Positions 27,355 to 37,141 are shown, numbered from the stretch's first letter. The stretch is DNA of 64,000 bases from Microcystis aeruginosa FD4 (GCF_009792235.1 NZ_CP046973.1:4960001-5024000); one strand, 5' to 3'. A program made the numbers and translations. The notes: a model not told the origin generated them from the sequence alone.

Positions 27355-28878
27355 ACCGAGATGAGCAAGCTTTACACCGATTGCTAGAGGATACCTTCTC
27401 TACCTGCCAACGGATTTTAGGCGAGCAGCGCCCACAACTCAAATACCGAGAAATTGGCACGGTAAACTTTATCGGTCAAGGGATTGCCCGGATTGCTGGC
27501 TTGCCAGGCGTAAAATCGGAAGAAATTGTTTGTTTCCTGGGAGATTCTCTGGGTATGGCCTTTAACTTGGATATTGATGAAGTCGGCATTATCCTCTTAG
27601 ATAAAAGCGAACATTTAAAAGCAGGGGATGAGGTACGCCGGACGGGACGAGTGCTAGATGTGCCAGTGGGTGACGGACTCTTAGGGCGAGTAGTCGATCC
27701 CATGGGTCGCCCCTTGGATAACCAGGGGCCAGTGCGGGCGGCACAAAGATATTTGGCCGAGCGAAAAGCCCCAGCAATTATGGATCGCGCTCCGGTGACA
27801 GTACCGCTGCAAACGGGCTTAAAGGTGGTGGATGCTCTGATTCCCATCGGGCGAGGCCAGCGAGAATTGATTTTAGGCGATCGCCAAACAGGAAAAAGCT
27901 CGATCGCTCTTGACACGATCATCAACCAGAAAGGTGAAAAGGTAATTTGCGTTTACTGCGCGATTCGGACAGCGCAGTTCGGCGGTGGCTAAGTTCGTCG
28001 CTGACTTGCAGCAGTATGGGGCGATGGACTACTGTTTGGTCGTCTTTGCCGCTGGAGAAGAACCACCAGGCTTGCAGTTTATTGCTCCCTACGCCGCCAC
28101 GGCCATGGCAGAGTATTTTATGGAGCAGGGCCATGATGTCTTGATTGTTTATGATGATTTGACCGCTCATGCTCGCTCTTATCGAGAGCTATCGCTGCTA
28201 TTACGCCGTCCTCCCGGTCGAGAAGCTTTTCCTGGCGATATTTTCTACATCCATTCTCGCTTGCTCGAACGCTCTACACACCTAAATGCTGCCCGAGGAG
28301 GTGGTTCTTTAACTGCATTGCCGATTGTCGAAACCGAAGCCCAAAATATCTCTGCTTACATTCCGACCAATTTAATCTCAATTACCGACGGGCAAATCTA
28401 TCTCTCTCCCGTGCTGTTTCAAAAAGGAATTTTGCCGGCGGTAGATGCGGGTAAGTCGGTGTCGCGAGTGGGGGGGAAGACTCAATTAGCTGCCTATCGT
28501 GCTGTAGCGAGTGATTTACGCCTATCTTATTCCCAGTTTGAAGAACTAGAGGTTTTCTCCCGTTTTGGCACTCGTTTAGATGAAGTCACTCGTCAAACTT
28601 TAGAACGAGGGCGGCGCGTGCGGGAAGTTTTGAAACAAAATCAGTACGAACCGATGCCGGTTCCCGAACAAATTGCTATACTCCTAGCGGTGACATCAGG
28701 AGTATTTGATCGATTGACGATTGCGGAAATCCCAGCGGCCGAAAAAGCCGTCGCTTTAGCAATACGACAGCAATTACCCGAAATATGCGTTCACCTACAA
28801 TCTGGCAAAAAACTGAGCGATGGGGATTTCCAGAATTTAGTCAATATAGCCAAACAAGCAATTGCTATCCCGGAATAA
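27351..28878 (+). pseudogene. atpA: N-ATPase subunit alpha, one-base frameshift
   Basis: The frame from ATG 27351 encodes the alpha N-terminus, including GDRQTGKSSIALDTIINQ (P-loop), and derails at about 27966 to stop at 27992 (213 residues). The second frame carries AKFVADLQQYGAMDYCLVVF through GGKTQLAAYRAVASDLRLSY to the stop at 28878. Deleting one C at 27966 restores CAIGQRSSAVAKFVADLQQY, the conserved alpha sequence, and a protein of about 508 residues. A real frameshift would inactivate the enzyme, since a GTG restart at 27985 makes only the C-terminal half. A sequencing error is the main alternative, as all other subunits are intact. Confidence 0.88.
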
Positions 28879-28934
28879 ATTAACTCGACTTCACGCTCAA
28901 TTGTTTTACAATCAATTGCCAATCAACACACATC

Positions 28935-29837
28935 ATGCCCGTCCTTGAATTGCTACAACGACGAATTGCTATCGCGCAAGAACTTCAATCCGTTGTCAAG
29001 ACCATGAAAGTTCTTGCAGCGGCCAGCATTCATCAATATGAACGGGCAGTAGAATCCCTTATCGAGTATACTCGTACCATCGAGATGGGCTTGCAAATTG
29101 TTTTAGGATCAGCAGTATATCAGCACCATGCGATCGCCGCACCCCCCAGAAAGCTTCCGAGAAATAGTCATTTAGGTGCGATCATATTTGGTTCAGATCA
29201 GGGTATGTGCGGTCAGTTCAACGAGCAGATTGTCCGCTACGCCGTTACTCAGATTCAGCACTTGTCTATTGACTCCAGCCAACTCGCAGTCTTGGCTGTA
29301 GGTGCGCGGGTAATTCCCCCCTTAGAAAATGCGGGAGTAGTCAGCGAACGGAACTTTGCGATGCCCACTTCTCTTGCTGGCATCACGTCAATGGTTCAAG
29401 AACTTCTACTACACATCGAAATGTGGCAATCTCAAATGCCAATAGATAAAATTGCCTTGTTTTACAATAAGCCTCGCTCCAATATATCCTATCAACCTCA
29501 TGCCTTACAATTATTGCCTGTGGATAACAAATGGCTACAAGACTTACAGCAAAAAAGGTGGGTAGGAGCCACTTTGCCTACTTTTACCATGGATTGGAGT
29601 CAGTTGTTTTCTGCCTTGATCGAGCAATATTTGTTTATTTGTCTGTATCGTGCTTTGGCTGAATCTTTGGCTAGTGAAAATGCGAGCCGACTGGCATCGA
29701 TGCAAGCATCCGAGAAAAATATAGAAGAGCAATTAGCACAACTTCACGCTCAATTCCAACAGGAACGGCAAACTGCTATCACCGAAGAAATGTTGGAAAT
29801 CGTCTCTGGTTTTGAGGCACTAATTAGGGTTGGCTGA
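28935..29837 (+). CDS. atpG: N-ATPase subunit gamma
   Basis: The 300-residue central-shaft subunit has an N-terminal helix with LQRRIAIAQELQSVVKTMKVLAAA-type sequence, the Rossmann-like GSDQGMCGQFNEQIV, and a C-terminal helix NIEEQLAQLHAQFQQERQTA. The last residues (RVG and the stop) lie in a miniature element that begins at 29826, so the original C-terminus has been replaced. The family normally ends within a few residues of this point, so function may survive. It is the last gene of the operon. Confidence 0.9.
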   Translation: MPVLELLQRRIAIAQELQSVVKTMKVLAAASIHQYERAVESLIEYTRTIEMGLQIVLGSAVYQHHAIAAPPRKLPRNSHLGAIIFGSDQGMCGQFNEQIVRYAVTQIQHLSIDSSQLAVLAVGARVIPPLENAGVVSERNFAMPTSLAGITSMVQELLLHIEMWQSQMPIDKIALFYNKPRSNISYQPHALQLLPVDNKWLQDLQQKRWVGATLPTFTMDWSQLFSALIEQYLFICLYRALAESLASENASRLASMQASEKNIEEQLAQLHAQFQQERQTAITEEMLEIVSGFEALIRVG

Positions 29838-30140
29838 AAAAGTTTCTCGTGGGGGCAGGGTGTGGGGTTTTACCGATTTTGAGGGGGTCAATTACCTAAT
29901 TTTCAGGGAAAAAGTCCCTGAATTTTCCCCCCGCTCCGTCCAATGGCTGGCACTTTTTGATTTCCAAAAAGCCTAAAGATATTATCCAACAAGGTTTTTA
30001 AGTAGGCAGGCACAATTATTTGTAGGATGGGTTAGCGCACTTCGTAACATGAGCGGGCGTTGGGTTTCATGCTTCAACCCAAACTACGTTCATCTTATAT
30101 TTAATTCCACCCACCCACTTAGATTTATTCAGCAAACCCT
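29826..30140. mobile_element. Second miniature element family, copy with nested insertion
   Basis: The ends AGGGTTGGCTGAAAAAG and, read inward, AGGGTTTGCTGAATAAA match the 215-bp element at 16696-16910, and much of the interior aligns. A 119-bp element interrupts it at 30001-30119. No flanking duplication is evident here. It provides the stop codon of atpG. Confidence 0.75.
30001..30119. mobile_element. 119-bp element with TA duplication, nested
   Basis: The left end is AGTAGGCAGGCACAATTATT; the right end read inward is AGTGGGTGGGTGGAATTAAA. TA occurs on both sides (29999-30000 and 30120-30121), and the related copy at 16696 shows the empty site. It contains an internal hairpin TTGGGTTTCATGCTTCAACCCAA-type. 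It does not code for protein. Confidence 0.75.
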
Positions 30141-30232
30141 ATGTAAAACCTGTTAGCTGGATCACAAGAACTTTTGGGGCAAAATTTTGTTTATATTGTC
30201 TAAATTGGGGGGAATATATCCCCTATCTGGTT

Positions 30233-32893
30233 TTAATCCGAACTGAGGTTAACCACAGCTAATTCTAATGTTTGCCCTTCCCTTTCTAGCTCCTTTTTGC
30301 TAAAACTTAAAACTTCATCCAGACAATCAATTACTACCGTATCCCCTTCCATAAAAGCTTGTTCGAGAATTTTTGTGGCCAAAGGATTCTCCAACTCCCG
30401 TTGGATAGCACGTTTTAAAGGTCGCGCACCGTAGGTAGGATCGTAACCAACAGTAACGATATGATCTTCTGCGGCCGTAGTTAATTCTAGATTGATTTTT
30501 TGTTCTCCTAATAATCTTTCCAGACGCTGTAATTGCAGACGAACAATGTAACGCAATTCTTCTTTTTTCAGGGTATGGAAAATAATTAAATCGTCGATAC
30601 GATTCAAAAATTCGGGACGAAAATGACTCCGCAAAGCTGTTAAAACCCGTTTCCGCATCTCCTCATAATCGGCATCTTCGGAAACATTTAAAATGTGGTC
30701 ACTGCCAATATTACTGGTCATCACGATAATCGTATTCCGAAAATCCACCACGCGCCCCTGAGAGTCGGTAATGCGCCCATCGTCAAGCACTTGTAATAAA
30801 ATGTTAAAAACATCCCGATGGGCCTTCTCCACTTCATCCAATAAAACCACAGAATAGGGACGACGACGCACCGCTTCCGATAGTTGTCCCCCTTCCTCGT
30901 AACCCACATAACCCGGAGGCGCGCCGATTAACCGCGAAACCGCGTGTTTTTCCATGTATTCCGACATATCGATGCGAACCATGGCCTCCTCGGAGTCGAA
31001 CAGTAACCCCGCCAAGGCCCGCGCTAACTCGGTTTTACCCACTCCGGTAGGTCCCATAAATAGGAATGAACCAATCGGACGCGAGGGATCTTTCATTCCC
31101 GCGCGCGCTCGTCGAATCGCCGCTGCTACTGCCGTGACCGCTTCATTTTGTCCGACAACTTTTTTCTGTAAATGAGACTCTAATTCTAATAATTTTTGTC
31201 GTTCTGATTCCATTAAACGATTGACAGGAATTCCTGTCCAACGGGCAACTATTTCGGCAATATCGGCATCAGTTACCTGTTGTCTTAACAGGGTAGAACC
31301 TGCCGCTTGAATAGTTTCTAGTTCTTTTTCTTTTACTTCTAATTCCCCTTGTAAAATTTCTAGCTTGCCATACTTTAATTGGGCCGCTTTATTGAGATCA
31401 TAAGCCCGTTCCGCCTGTTCCACCTGTAGGCGTAATTGTTCCTCTTCCTCTCGCAATAATTTAATTTCCTCGGCGATATGTTTTTCCGTTTGCCATTGGT
31501 CAGCAAGAGGCTTTTGTTTACTTTCTAATTCCTCAATTTCTTCGATAATTCTTTCTAAACGCTCTTGAAAAGCTCGATCTTTTTTCTCCTCTTTTTCTAA
31601 GGAGAATTTTTCCATCCGTAACTGCATTAAGCGACGATCTATCATTTCCAAATCGGCGGGTTTAGTGGTACTTTCTACCTCTAATTTTGCCGCCGCTTCA
31701 TCGACTAAATCGATCGCTTTATCTGGTAAAAAGCGATCGCTAATATAACGATGGGATAGGGTAGCTGCTGCCACTAGGGCCGAATCGGTAATTGTCACCC
31801 CATGATGCAGCTCATAACGTTCTTTTAAACCCCGGAGAATTGAGATAGTATCCTCCACGGAAGGTTCCTTAATATAAACCTGTTGAAAACGTCTTTCTAA
31901 AGGGGGGTCTTTTTCAATATGATTGCGATATTCATCCAAAGTTGTCGCCCCAATACAGCGCAATTCTCCCCGAGCTAACATAGGTTTTAATAGGTTGCCC
32001 GCATCCATCGATCCCCCTTCCCTAGAACCCGCACCGACAACGGTATGTAGTTCATCGATAAAGAGAATAATTCGCCCTTCTGATTGGGTAACTTCTTTCA
32101 TAACTGACCGCAATCTTTCCTCGAATTCGCCTCGATATTTTGCCCCAGCGATTAAACTTCCCATATCGAGGGAAATTAACTGACGATTTTTCAAAGATTC
32201 GGGAACATCTCCGTTAACAATCCTTTGGGCCAATCCTTCCGCAATAGCGGTTTTTCCTACTCCCGGTTCACCGATTAAAACCGGGTTATTTTTCGACCGT
32301 CGCGAGAGGACTTGTACCACCCGTCGAATTTCTTCATCGCGACCGATAACCGGGTCTAATTTGCCTTCTTTGGCCGCTGCTGTTAAATCCCGTCCATATT
32401 TATCTAAAGCTTCGTATTTTTCCTCTTGATTGGGTTCAGTAACCTTTTGAGTGCCGCGAATCGCTTTGATGGCTAATTCTAAATCTTGGGGGTCAAGATT
32501 GAAGGTGCGTAAACATTTCCGGCCAACCCTTTCATCTTCGGCAAAACCGACGAGAAGATGTTCGACGGAGATAAATTTATCTTGCCAACTTTCCCGGGAT
32601 GCTTCCGCTCGATCGAGCAGCAGATCAAGACCACGACCTAGGTATAATTGATCGACGATGGCCACTTTCGGCTGTCGGTTGGTGAAGACTTCTAGCTGTT
32701 GTTGCAGTCGCGGAATTTCTATATTAGCTTTTTGTAAAATCCGGGTGGCTAGACCGTTATTCTGCTCTAGGAGGGCAATAATAACGTGTTCCACCTCTAA
32801 GGTCTGATTTTTAAAGCGTCGCGCAATTTCTTGCGATTTAACAATCGAATCCCAAGCTTGTTCGGTAAATTTATTCGAGTCTGTGGGTTGCAT
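30233..32893 (-). CDS. clpB: ATP-dependent disaggregase ClpB
   Basis: This 886-residue AAA+ chaperone has an N-terminal Clp repeat domain (FTEQAWDSIVKSQEIARRF), NBD1 with GEPGVGKT, a long coiled-coil middle domain (about residues 400-540) and NBD2 with GPTGVGKT and ARPLKRAIQRELENPLA. It rescues aggregated proteins with DnaK. ATG 32893 (MQPTDSNKF) is chosen over a longer in-frame start at 32956, whose extra 21 residues are not ClpB-like. Confidence 0.95.
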   Translation of the reverse strand: MQPTDSNKFTEQAWDSIVKSQEIARRFKNQTLEVEHVIIALLEQNNGLATRILQKANIEIPRLQQQLEVFTNRQPKVAIVDQLYLGRGLDLLLDRAEASRESWQDKFISVEHLLVGFAEDERVGRKCLRTFNLDPQDLELAIKAIRGTQKVTEPNQEEKYEALDKYGRDLTAAAKEGKLDPVIGRDEEIRRVVQVLSRRSKNNPVLIGEPGVGKTAIAEGLAQRIVNGDVPESLKNRQLISLDMGSLIAGAKYRGEFEERLRSVMKEVTQSEGRIILFIDELHTVVGAGSREGGSMDAGNLLKPMLARGELRCIGATTLDEYRNHIEKDPPLERRFQQVYIKEPSVEDTISILRGLKERYELHHGVTITDSALVAAATLSHRYISDRFLPDKAIDLVDEAAAKLEVESTTKPADLEMIDRRLMQLRMEKFSLEKEEKKDRAFQERLERIIEEIEELESKQKPLADQWQTEKHIAEEIKLLREEEEQLRLQVEQAERAYDLNKAAQLKYGKLEILQGELEVKEKELETIQAAGSTLLRQQVTDADIAEIVARWTGIPVNRLMESERQKLLELESHLQKKVVGQNEAVTAVAAAIRRARAGMKDPSRPIGSFLFMGPTGVGKTELARALAGLLFDSEEAMVRIDMSEYMEKHAVSRLIGAPPGYVGYEEGGQLSEAVRRRPYSVVLLDEVEKAHRDVFNILLQVLDDGRITDSQGRVVDFRNTIIVMTSNIGSDHILNVSEDADYEEMRKRVLTALRSHFRPEFLNRIDDLIIFHTLKKEELRYIVRLQLQRLERLLGEQKINLELTTAAEDHIVTVGYDPTYGARPLKRAIQRELENPLATKILEQAFMEGDTVVIDCLDEVLSFSKKELEREGQTLELAVVNLSSD

Positions 32894-32985
32894 TCTGCAC
32901 CAATGAGGAAAGCCAGTGTCAGAGGTATAGTATAGCAAGGAGTCTCGATCGATCACAAAGTTCCAGGAGCCACAAAAGCTCTGAC

Positions 32986-33471
32986 TTATTTATCGCTATT
33001 ACCCAATTCCGTTAAAGCAGTCCCGGTGAGACGACAAATTTGCCACTCTTTGAAGACCTTAGCCCCCATTTTTCCATAAAAATTGATCGCCAGTTGATTC
33101 CACTCTAAGACAGTCCATTCTAAAAGTCCTGCATCCCTAGCGACGGCAATTTTAGCCACAGCCATTAGTAAAGCTTTCCCGATACCTTGACTGCGATAAT
33201 CGGGTAAAACGAAGATATCTTCTAGGTAAAGCCCCGGTTTAGTGATAAAGGTGGAATAGTTAGCAAAAAATAGGGCAAAACCGACTATTTTACCCTCTAC
33301 TTCCGCCACCAATGCTTCGATGTAGGGTTTTTCTCCGAATAAATGATCCCCTAAAGCTTGACTATTTCCTGTCATTAAATGGCTGAGTTCTTGATAGGCT
33401 GCTAAGGCAAGAATTAAGTCAAAAATAGCCTTGACATCGGTAGCAACGGCAGCACGGATGGAATAATTCAT
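32986..33471 (-). CDS. GNAT-family N-acetyltransferase
   Basis: This 161-residue protein has the GNAT fold. The acetyl-CoA loop is in FVLPDYRSQGIGKALLMAVA (R-x-x-G-x-G/A), preceded by PGLYLEDIF. It resembles diamine or amino-acid acetyltransferases. The substrate is unknown. It lies upstream of clpB on the same strand with about 92 bp between them. Confidence 0.85.
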   Translation of the reverse strand: MNYSIRAAVATDVKAIFDLILALAAYQELSHLMTGNSQALGDHLFGEKPYIEALVAEVEGKIVGFALFFANYSTFITKPGLYLEDIFVLPDYRSQGIGKALLMAVAKIAVARDAGLLEWTVLEWNQLAINFYGKMGAKVFKEWQICRLTGTALTELGNSDK

Positions 33472-33493
33472 GATTGCTGGTCAAATCTTGATT

Positions 33494-33802
33494 TTAATGC
33501 TGATGATGTTTATGGGGAGATTCAGCAGGGGGAGAATTAAGATTGGAAAAATGGCCGTTATTTAATCCCATCCCAACGCTACCAATACTGAAAAGTCCCA
33601 TGGACACAAAACCGGCTGCAATTGTCCCCATGGCCACGGTTCCAATGGAAACTACTCCCATAGGCACAATACCGATGGAAATAACGCCCATGGGGACAAT
33701 ACCAATAGAAATTATACCAGTGGGGGCAATACCGATCGACAACCATTTTCGCCCGGAATTACCACAACTATTCTCTTTTTCTTGACCTAGATTGGAATCC
33801 AT
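33494..33802 (-). CDS. Decapeptide-repeat protein with His-rich tail
   Basis: The 102-residue protein is built of about seven copies of a ten-residue unit (SIGIVPMGVI-like; small-I-G-x-V/A-x-M/T-G), beginning near residue 20. It ends in PPAESPHKHHQH. Cys13 is the only Cys. The hydrophobic regular repeat suggests a beta-helix or a membrane-embedded repeat. The His tail could bind metal. It is 22 bp upstream of the GNAT gene on the same strand, so an operon is likely. I do not know its function. Confidence 0.7.
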   Translation of the reverse strand: MDSNLGQEKENSCGNSGRKWLSIGIAPTGIISIGIVPMGVISIGIVPMGVVSIGTVAMGTIAAGFVSMGLFSIGSVGMGLNNGHFSNLNSPPAESPHKHHQH

Positions 33803-33921
33803 GCTTTTAATCCCGAAGATGCTTTCAGCCTTCCCATCCTAGGTTAGGGGTAGAATTCTTGTCAAAAGACCGCTAGTCAAAATGAAAGTTAATTTTTTAT
33901 AAAAACTATTGACTTTTCATC

Positions 33922-34815
33922 TCAGTTATGTATTGGCGGAATACCGGCCAGATCGAGAATTTTCGGGACTAAATCCTCTCGTTTTATTGCCATGATGTGG
34001 ACACCTTGACATAACTGCTGGGCTAATTTTATTTGTTCGGCGGCGATTTTGATACCTTCTTCGAGAGGATGAGCTGCATCGGCGAGTCTTTGAATGATCT
34101 GGTCGGGAATTTGCACCCCTGGCACATTTTTATTTAAAAATACGGCATTTTTAGCCGATTTTAACAGAAAAATTCCCGCTAGAACTGGTTTATCGGCGAG
34201 GGAGGCCACCTGCTGCATGAACTTATCAAGGCACTCGAAATCCGTAACTAATTGACTTTGAAAAAACTGCGCTCCTGCTTCGATTTTACGCTCAAAACGG
34301 CGTTGAAGACCAGACCTACTTTTTGACTGCACATCGACGGCAGCCCCGGCAAAAAGTTCTAACGGTCCATCTGGTAAAGATTTATCGTTAAGGTCAAAAC
34401 CTTTATTCAATTTATCGATTAATTTTAACAAACGTACCGATTCTAGGTCAAAAACTGCCCTAGCTTGGGGATGATCTCCTGCTTTGACGGGATCTCCGGT
34501 TAAAGCTAGTATATTTCTCAATCCCAAAGCATGAGCGCCCATGAGATCTGCTTGTAATCCGATCACATTGCGATCGCGACAGGCCATTTGACAGATGGGT
34601 TCAATGTCGTGTTGATAGAGAATAGCGGAGGCTGCCAGAGAGGACATTCGCACTACGGCGCGACTGCCATCGGTAATATTAGCCGCATGAACGCGATTTT
34701 TCAGCCAGAGGGCCATTTCTAACATATGACTGGTATTACCACCTTTCGGGGGAGTAATCTCGGCTGTAATCAAAAATTCTCGGTCTTGAACCGCGCGTCG
34801 TAAACGAGTAGTCAT
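33922..34815 (-). CDS. Methylenetetrahydrofolate reductase family protein
   Basis: The 297-residue TIM-barrel protein carries TAEITPPKGGNTSHMLEMA (substrate-side Glu), NITDGSRAVVRMSS, and RNILALTGDP, all MetF signatures. It would reduce methylene-THF to methyl-THF with FAD. The cofactor-binding ALTGDP loop is intact. Many cyanobacteria carry this as their MTHFR. It stands alone. Confidence 0.85.
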   Translation of the reverse strand: MTTRLRRAVQDREFLITAEITPPKGGNTSHMLEMALWLKNRVHAANITDGSRAVVRMSSLAASAILYQHDIEPICQMACRDRNVIGLQADLMGAHALGLRNILALTGDPVKAGDHPQARAVFDLESVRLLKLIDKLNKGFDLNDKSLPDGPLELFAGAAVDVQSKSRSGLQRRFERKIEAGAQFFQSQLVTDFECLDKFMQQVASLADKPVLAGIFLLKSAKNAVFLNKNVPGVQIPDQIIQRLADAAHPLEEGIKIAAEQIKLAQQLCQGVHIMAIKREDLVPKILDLAGIPPIHN

Positions 34816-35086
34816 TGAGTTATCTAGGTTTTAATCATAGATTCTATAGCAGATTTAGCCCAGAAATGACTCGGAGGGAAGCAATGATCATCGGGCTGCG
34901 TGCTTTATACTGGTCAGTGTCAGTGCCTAGCTGATATCTAAGTTAGCTGGCAGGAAAAATTTTCTAATGTAGTATAATACACGGACAGTTTAACCAAATT
35001 CGTTTACAAGTGTAAAGGACAACCGATTCGATCGAGCGATCATGCAAACTCTTTCTCGTTTACCTACTAAAGACAAAGGCCTAATC
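34816..35086 (+). promoter_or_regulatory. Promoter region of the GDSL hydrolase gene
   Basis: A TATAAT box at about 34973-34978 (AGTATAATAC) gives a strong -10 on the plus strand; no clear -35 is seen at 17 bp. The 226 bp between the MetF and lipase genes have no other content that I can support. Confidence 0.4.
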
Positions 35087-35755
35087 ATGCCCCATCCCCT
35101 CAAAATCGTCGCTTTAGGTGATAGCCTTGTGTATGGCTATGGCGACCCCGTAGGTGGCGGTTGGGCCGAGCGCTTACGTCGTTTGTGGATGGAAAGTGCT
35201 GGTCATGCCCTGTATAATTTGGGTATTCGCGGCGATCGAGTGGTACAAGTGTCCGAACGTTTAGAACAGGAATTTCGTCTCAGGGGGGAAATTCGCAATC
35301 GTCTCCCCGACCTGATTCTTCTCTCCGTCGGTGTTAATGATACAGCCCGCTTGGGCCGGCCCGATGGTCGCACCTACACCGATCACGATCTTTTTCAAAC
35401 TCAAATCGAAAATTTACTCACCCGAGCCCGTTCTCTTTGCCCGGTTTTGTTTATAGGTATGATTCCCGTGGATGAGCGGAAAATGCCCTTTTTAGATTGC
35501 TTTTACTTCAACCATGGCGATCAGTATAGTTTTAAGGAAACCACTAAACAAGCTTGTCTAGAACAAAATATTCCCTATCTCGATTTATTTGATCTCTGGA
35601 TGAACCGGGGTGATCTGTGGTGCCAAGAAAGATTAATGGAAGATGGACTTCATCCCAATGTGCAAGGCTATCAATCAATTTTAGAGGATATTTTAAACTG
35701 GTCGCCCCTCACCTCCTTTGTCGGTGTGGATGGTTTTATCTTAAATGTCGGGTGA
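35087..35755 (+). CDS. GDSL-type esterase/lipase (SGNH hydrolase)
   Basis: The 222-residue SGNH hydrolase has block I VALGDSLVYGYG, block III ILLSVGVNDTARLG and block V MEDGLHPNVQGYQSI (catalytic Asp-x-x-His). ATG 35087 has AAAGG just upstream; ATG 35042 would add 15 residues. There is no signal peptide, so it is cytoplasmic or uses another route. A 34-bp fragment of this gene also lies at 22984. The last bases adjoin the left end of a TnpB element, which may have altered the C-terminus. Confidence 0.85.
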   Translation: MPHPLKIVALGDSLVYGYGDPVGGGWAERLRRLWMESAGHALYNLGIRGDRVVQVSERLEQEFRLRGEIRNRLPDLILLSVGVNDTARLGRPDGRTYTDHDLFQTQIENLLTRARSLCPVLFIGMIPVDERKMPFLDCFYFNHGDQYSFKETTKQACLEQNIPYLDLFDLWMNRGDLWCQERLMEDGLHPNVQGYQSILEDILNWSPLTSFVGVDGFILNVG

Positions 35756-35879
35756 AGACCCTCAGTTTCACTGACGGGATGAAACCCGACCAATATAGAA
35801 CAGCGAAGCACCACTAAATCCTTGACAGTTTTGTGCTGGATATGTTAGCATAAAGAAAGTTGTTTGAGGTCGATAAACA

Positions 35880-37091
35880 ATGATTGTCTTAGAAATGAAA
35901 GCCGTGGTTAAACCAAGTCAGTGTTCTGCCATTGATGAGGCTATTCGTACAGTACAATTCATCAGAAACAAAGCATTAAGGCTTTGGATGGATGCCAAGA
36001 GAGAAGACAAAATCGATAAATATTCTCTCAATAAATATTGTGCAGTTCTCGCCAAACAGTTCAAGTTTGCGGATGACCTTAACTCTACAGCCAGACAAGC
36101 ATCAGCAGAACGGGCTTGGTCAGCTATTGCTCGTTTCTATGACAATTGTAAGAAAGGAATAAAGGGAAAGAAAGGCTATCCTAAATTCCAAAAGAATAAT
36201 CGTTCCGTAGAATATAAACACTCCGGATGGAAACTATCGGAGGATAGAAAGAAAATTACTTTTACCGACAAGAAAAACATCGGCACGGTTAAACTGAAAG
36301 GAACTAGAGACCTAAATTTCTATCCCTTAGACCAAATTAAACGGGTAAGGATTGTCAAACGTGCTGACGGTTATTATGTGCAGTTCTGCATTAATTTAGA
36401 TGTTCGGGAATATGCAAAACCTCTTGAACCTACTAAAAAATGTGTAGGGTTGGATGTAGGTTTAAAAGTTTTCTACGCTAACAGTGATGGGGAAACGGTA
36501 GAAATACCGCAATTCTATCGCAAGGCAGAAAAAAGATTAAATCGTCTGAATCGGAAGAAATCTAAAAAGTTTAGAAAAGGTCAACCCCAATCAAACAACT
36601 ACCAAAAAGCTAGAAAGAGATATGCTAGAAAGCATTTAAGAGTAAGTAGGCAACGTAAAGGCTTTGCCTCAAAAGAGGCATTGCGCGTCATTAAATCTAA
36701 CGATTTCATCGCTTACGAAAACTTAAATGTTCAAGGCATGGTAAAAAACTCTAAACTAGCTAAATCTATTAATGATGTGGCTTGGTCAACTTTTCGGCAA
36801 TGGTTAGAATATTTTGGTTTTAAATATGGTAAGGCTACGGTAGCAGTAGCCCCCCATAACACGAGTCAAAACTGTTCTAATTGTGGTCAAAAAGTACCTA
36901 AATCTCTATCTACGAGAACCCATATTTGTCCCCACTGTGGCTATGTAGAAGATAGAGATATTAACGCCGCTATCAACATTCTCAAAAAGGGACTAAGTAC
37001 GGTAGGGCATACCGGAACCTTTGGGCTAGACCCAATAAACGCTTGGGGAGAGATTCCCTCTGGTTTGGTTGGATACGTCCTGCCAGATTAA
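35880..37091 (+). CDS. tnpB: RNA-guided nuclease TnpB
   Basis: This 403-residue TnpB has all RuvC residues: VGLDVGLKVFYANSDG (Asp), FIAYENLNVQGM (Glu) and YVEDRDINAAINI (Asp), with the zinc finger CSNCGQKVP and HICPHCGYV. TnpB proteins are DNA nucleases guided by RNA from the element's right end. They favour retention of the element. It looks intact and is probably expressed from ATTGACAG-type sequence upstream (TTGACAG at about 35821). Confidence 0.92.
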   Translation: MIVLEMKAVVKPSQCSAIDEAIRTVQFIRNKALRLWMDAKREDKIDKYSLNKYCAVLAKQFKFADDLNSTARQASAERAWSAIARFYDNCKKGIKGKKGYPKFQKNNRSVEYKHSGWKLSEDRKKITFTDKKNIGTVKLKGTRDLNFYPLDQIKRVRIVKRADGYYVQFCINLDVREYAKPLEPTKKCVGLDVGLKVFYANSDGETVEIPQFYRKAEKRLNRLNRKKSKKFRKGQPQSNNYQKARKRYARKHLRVSRQRKGFASKEALRVIKSNDFIAYENLNVQGMVKNSKLAKSINDVAWSTFRQWLEYFGFKYGKATVAVAPHNTSQNCSNCGQKVPKSLSTRTHICPHCGYVEDRDINAAINILKKGLSTVGHTGTFGLDPINAWGEIPSGLVGYVLPD

Positions 37092-37141
37092 GGAAACTCA
37101 GTGAACCAAGAATCCCTCGCTTTTAGCGACGGGAGTGTCAA
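36950..37141 (+). ncRNA. Putative TnpB omega (right-end) RNA
   Basis: In the family, the guide scaffold covers the 3' end of tnpB and the right-end hairpin, and the guide continues beyond the element border. Here that would end with the hairpin at 37113-37134 and GTGTCAA. The position is inferred from family knowledge; no direct evidence of the transcript exists in the sequence. Confidence 0.35.

Larger units (their letters stand above)
35757..37141 (+). mobile_element. IS605-type element with tnpB only
   Basis: The element contains tnpB without tnpA. On the right, a hairpin TCCCTCGCTTTTAGCGACGGGA lies at 37113-37134, followed by GTGTCAA, the usual shape of an IS605 right end in this group. 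The left boundary is a guess from the hairpin-rich sequence after the lipase stop (CCTCAGTTTCACTGACGG at 35760-35777). Such single-gene elements need a TnpA supplied in trans. Confidence 0.65.

Noticed and set aside
35880..37091. TnpB as a Cas12-type effector of a CRISPR locus
   Set aside because: No repeats or cas genes are nearby; length and ends fit an IS605-type element.
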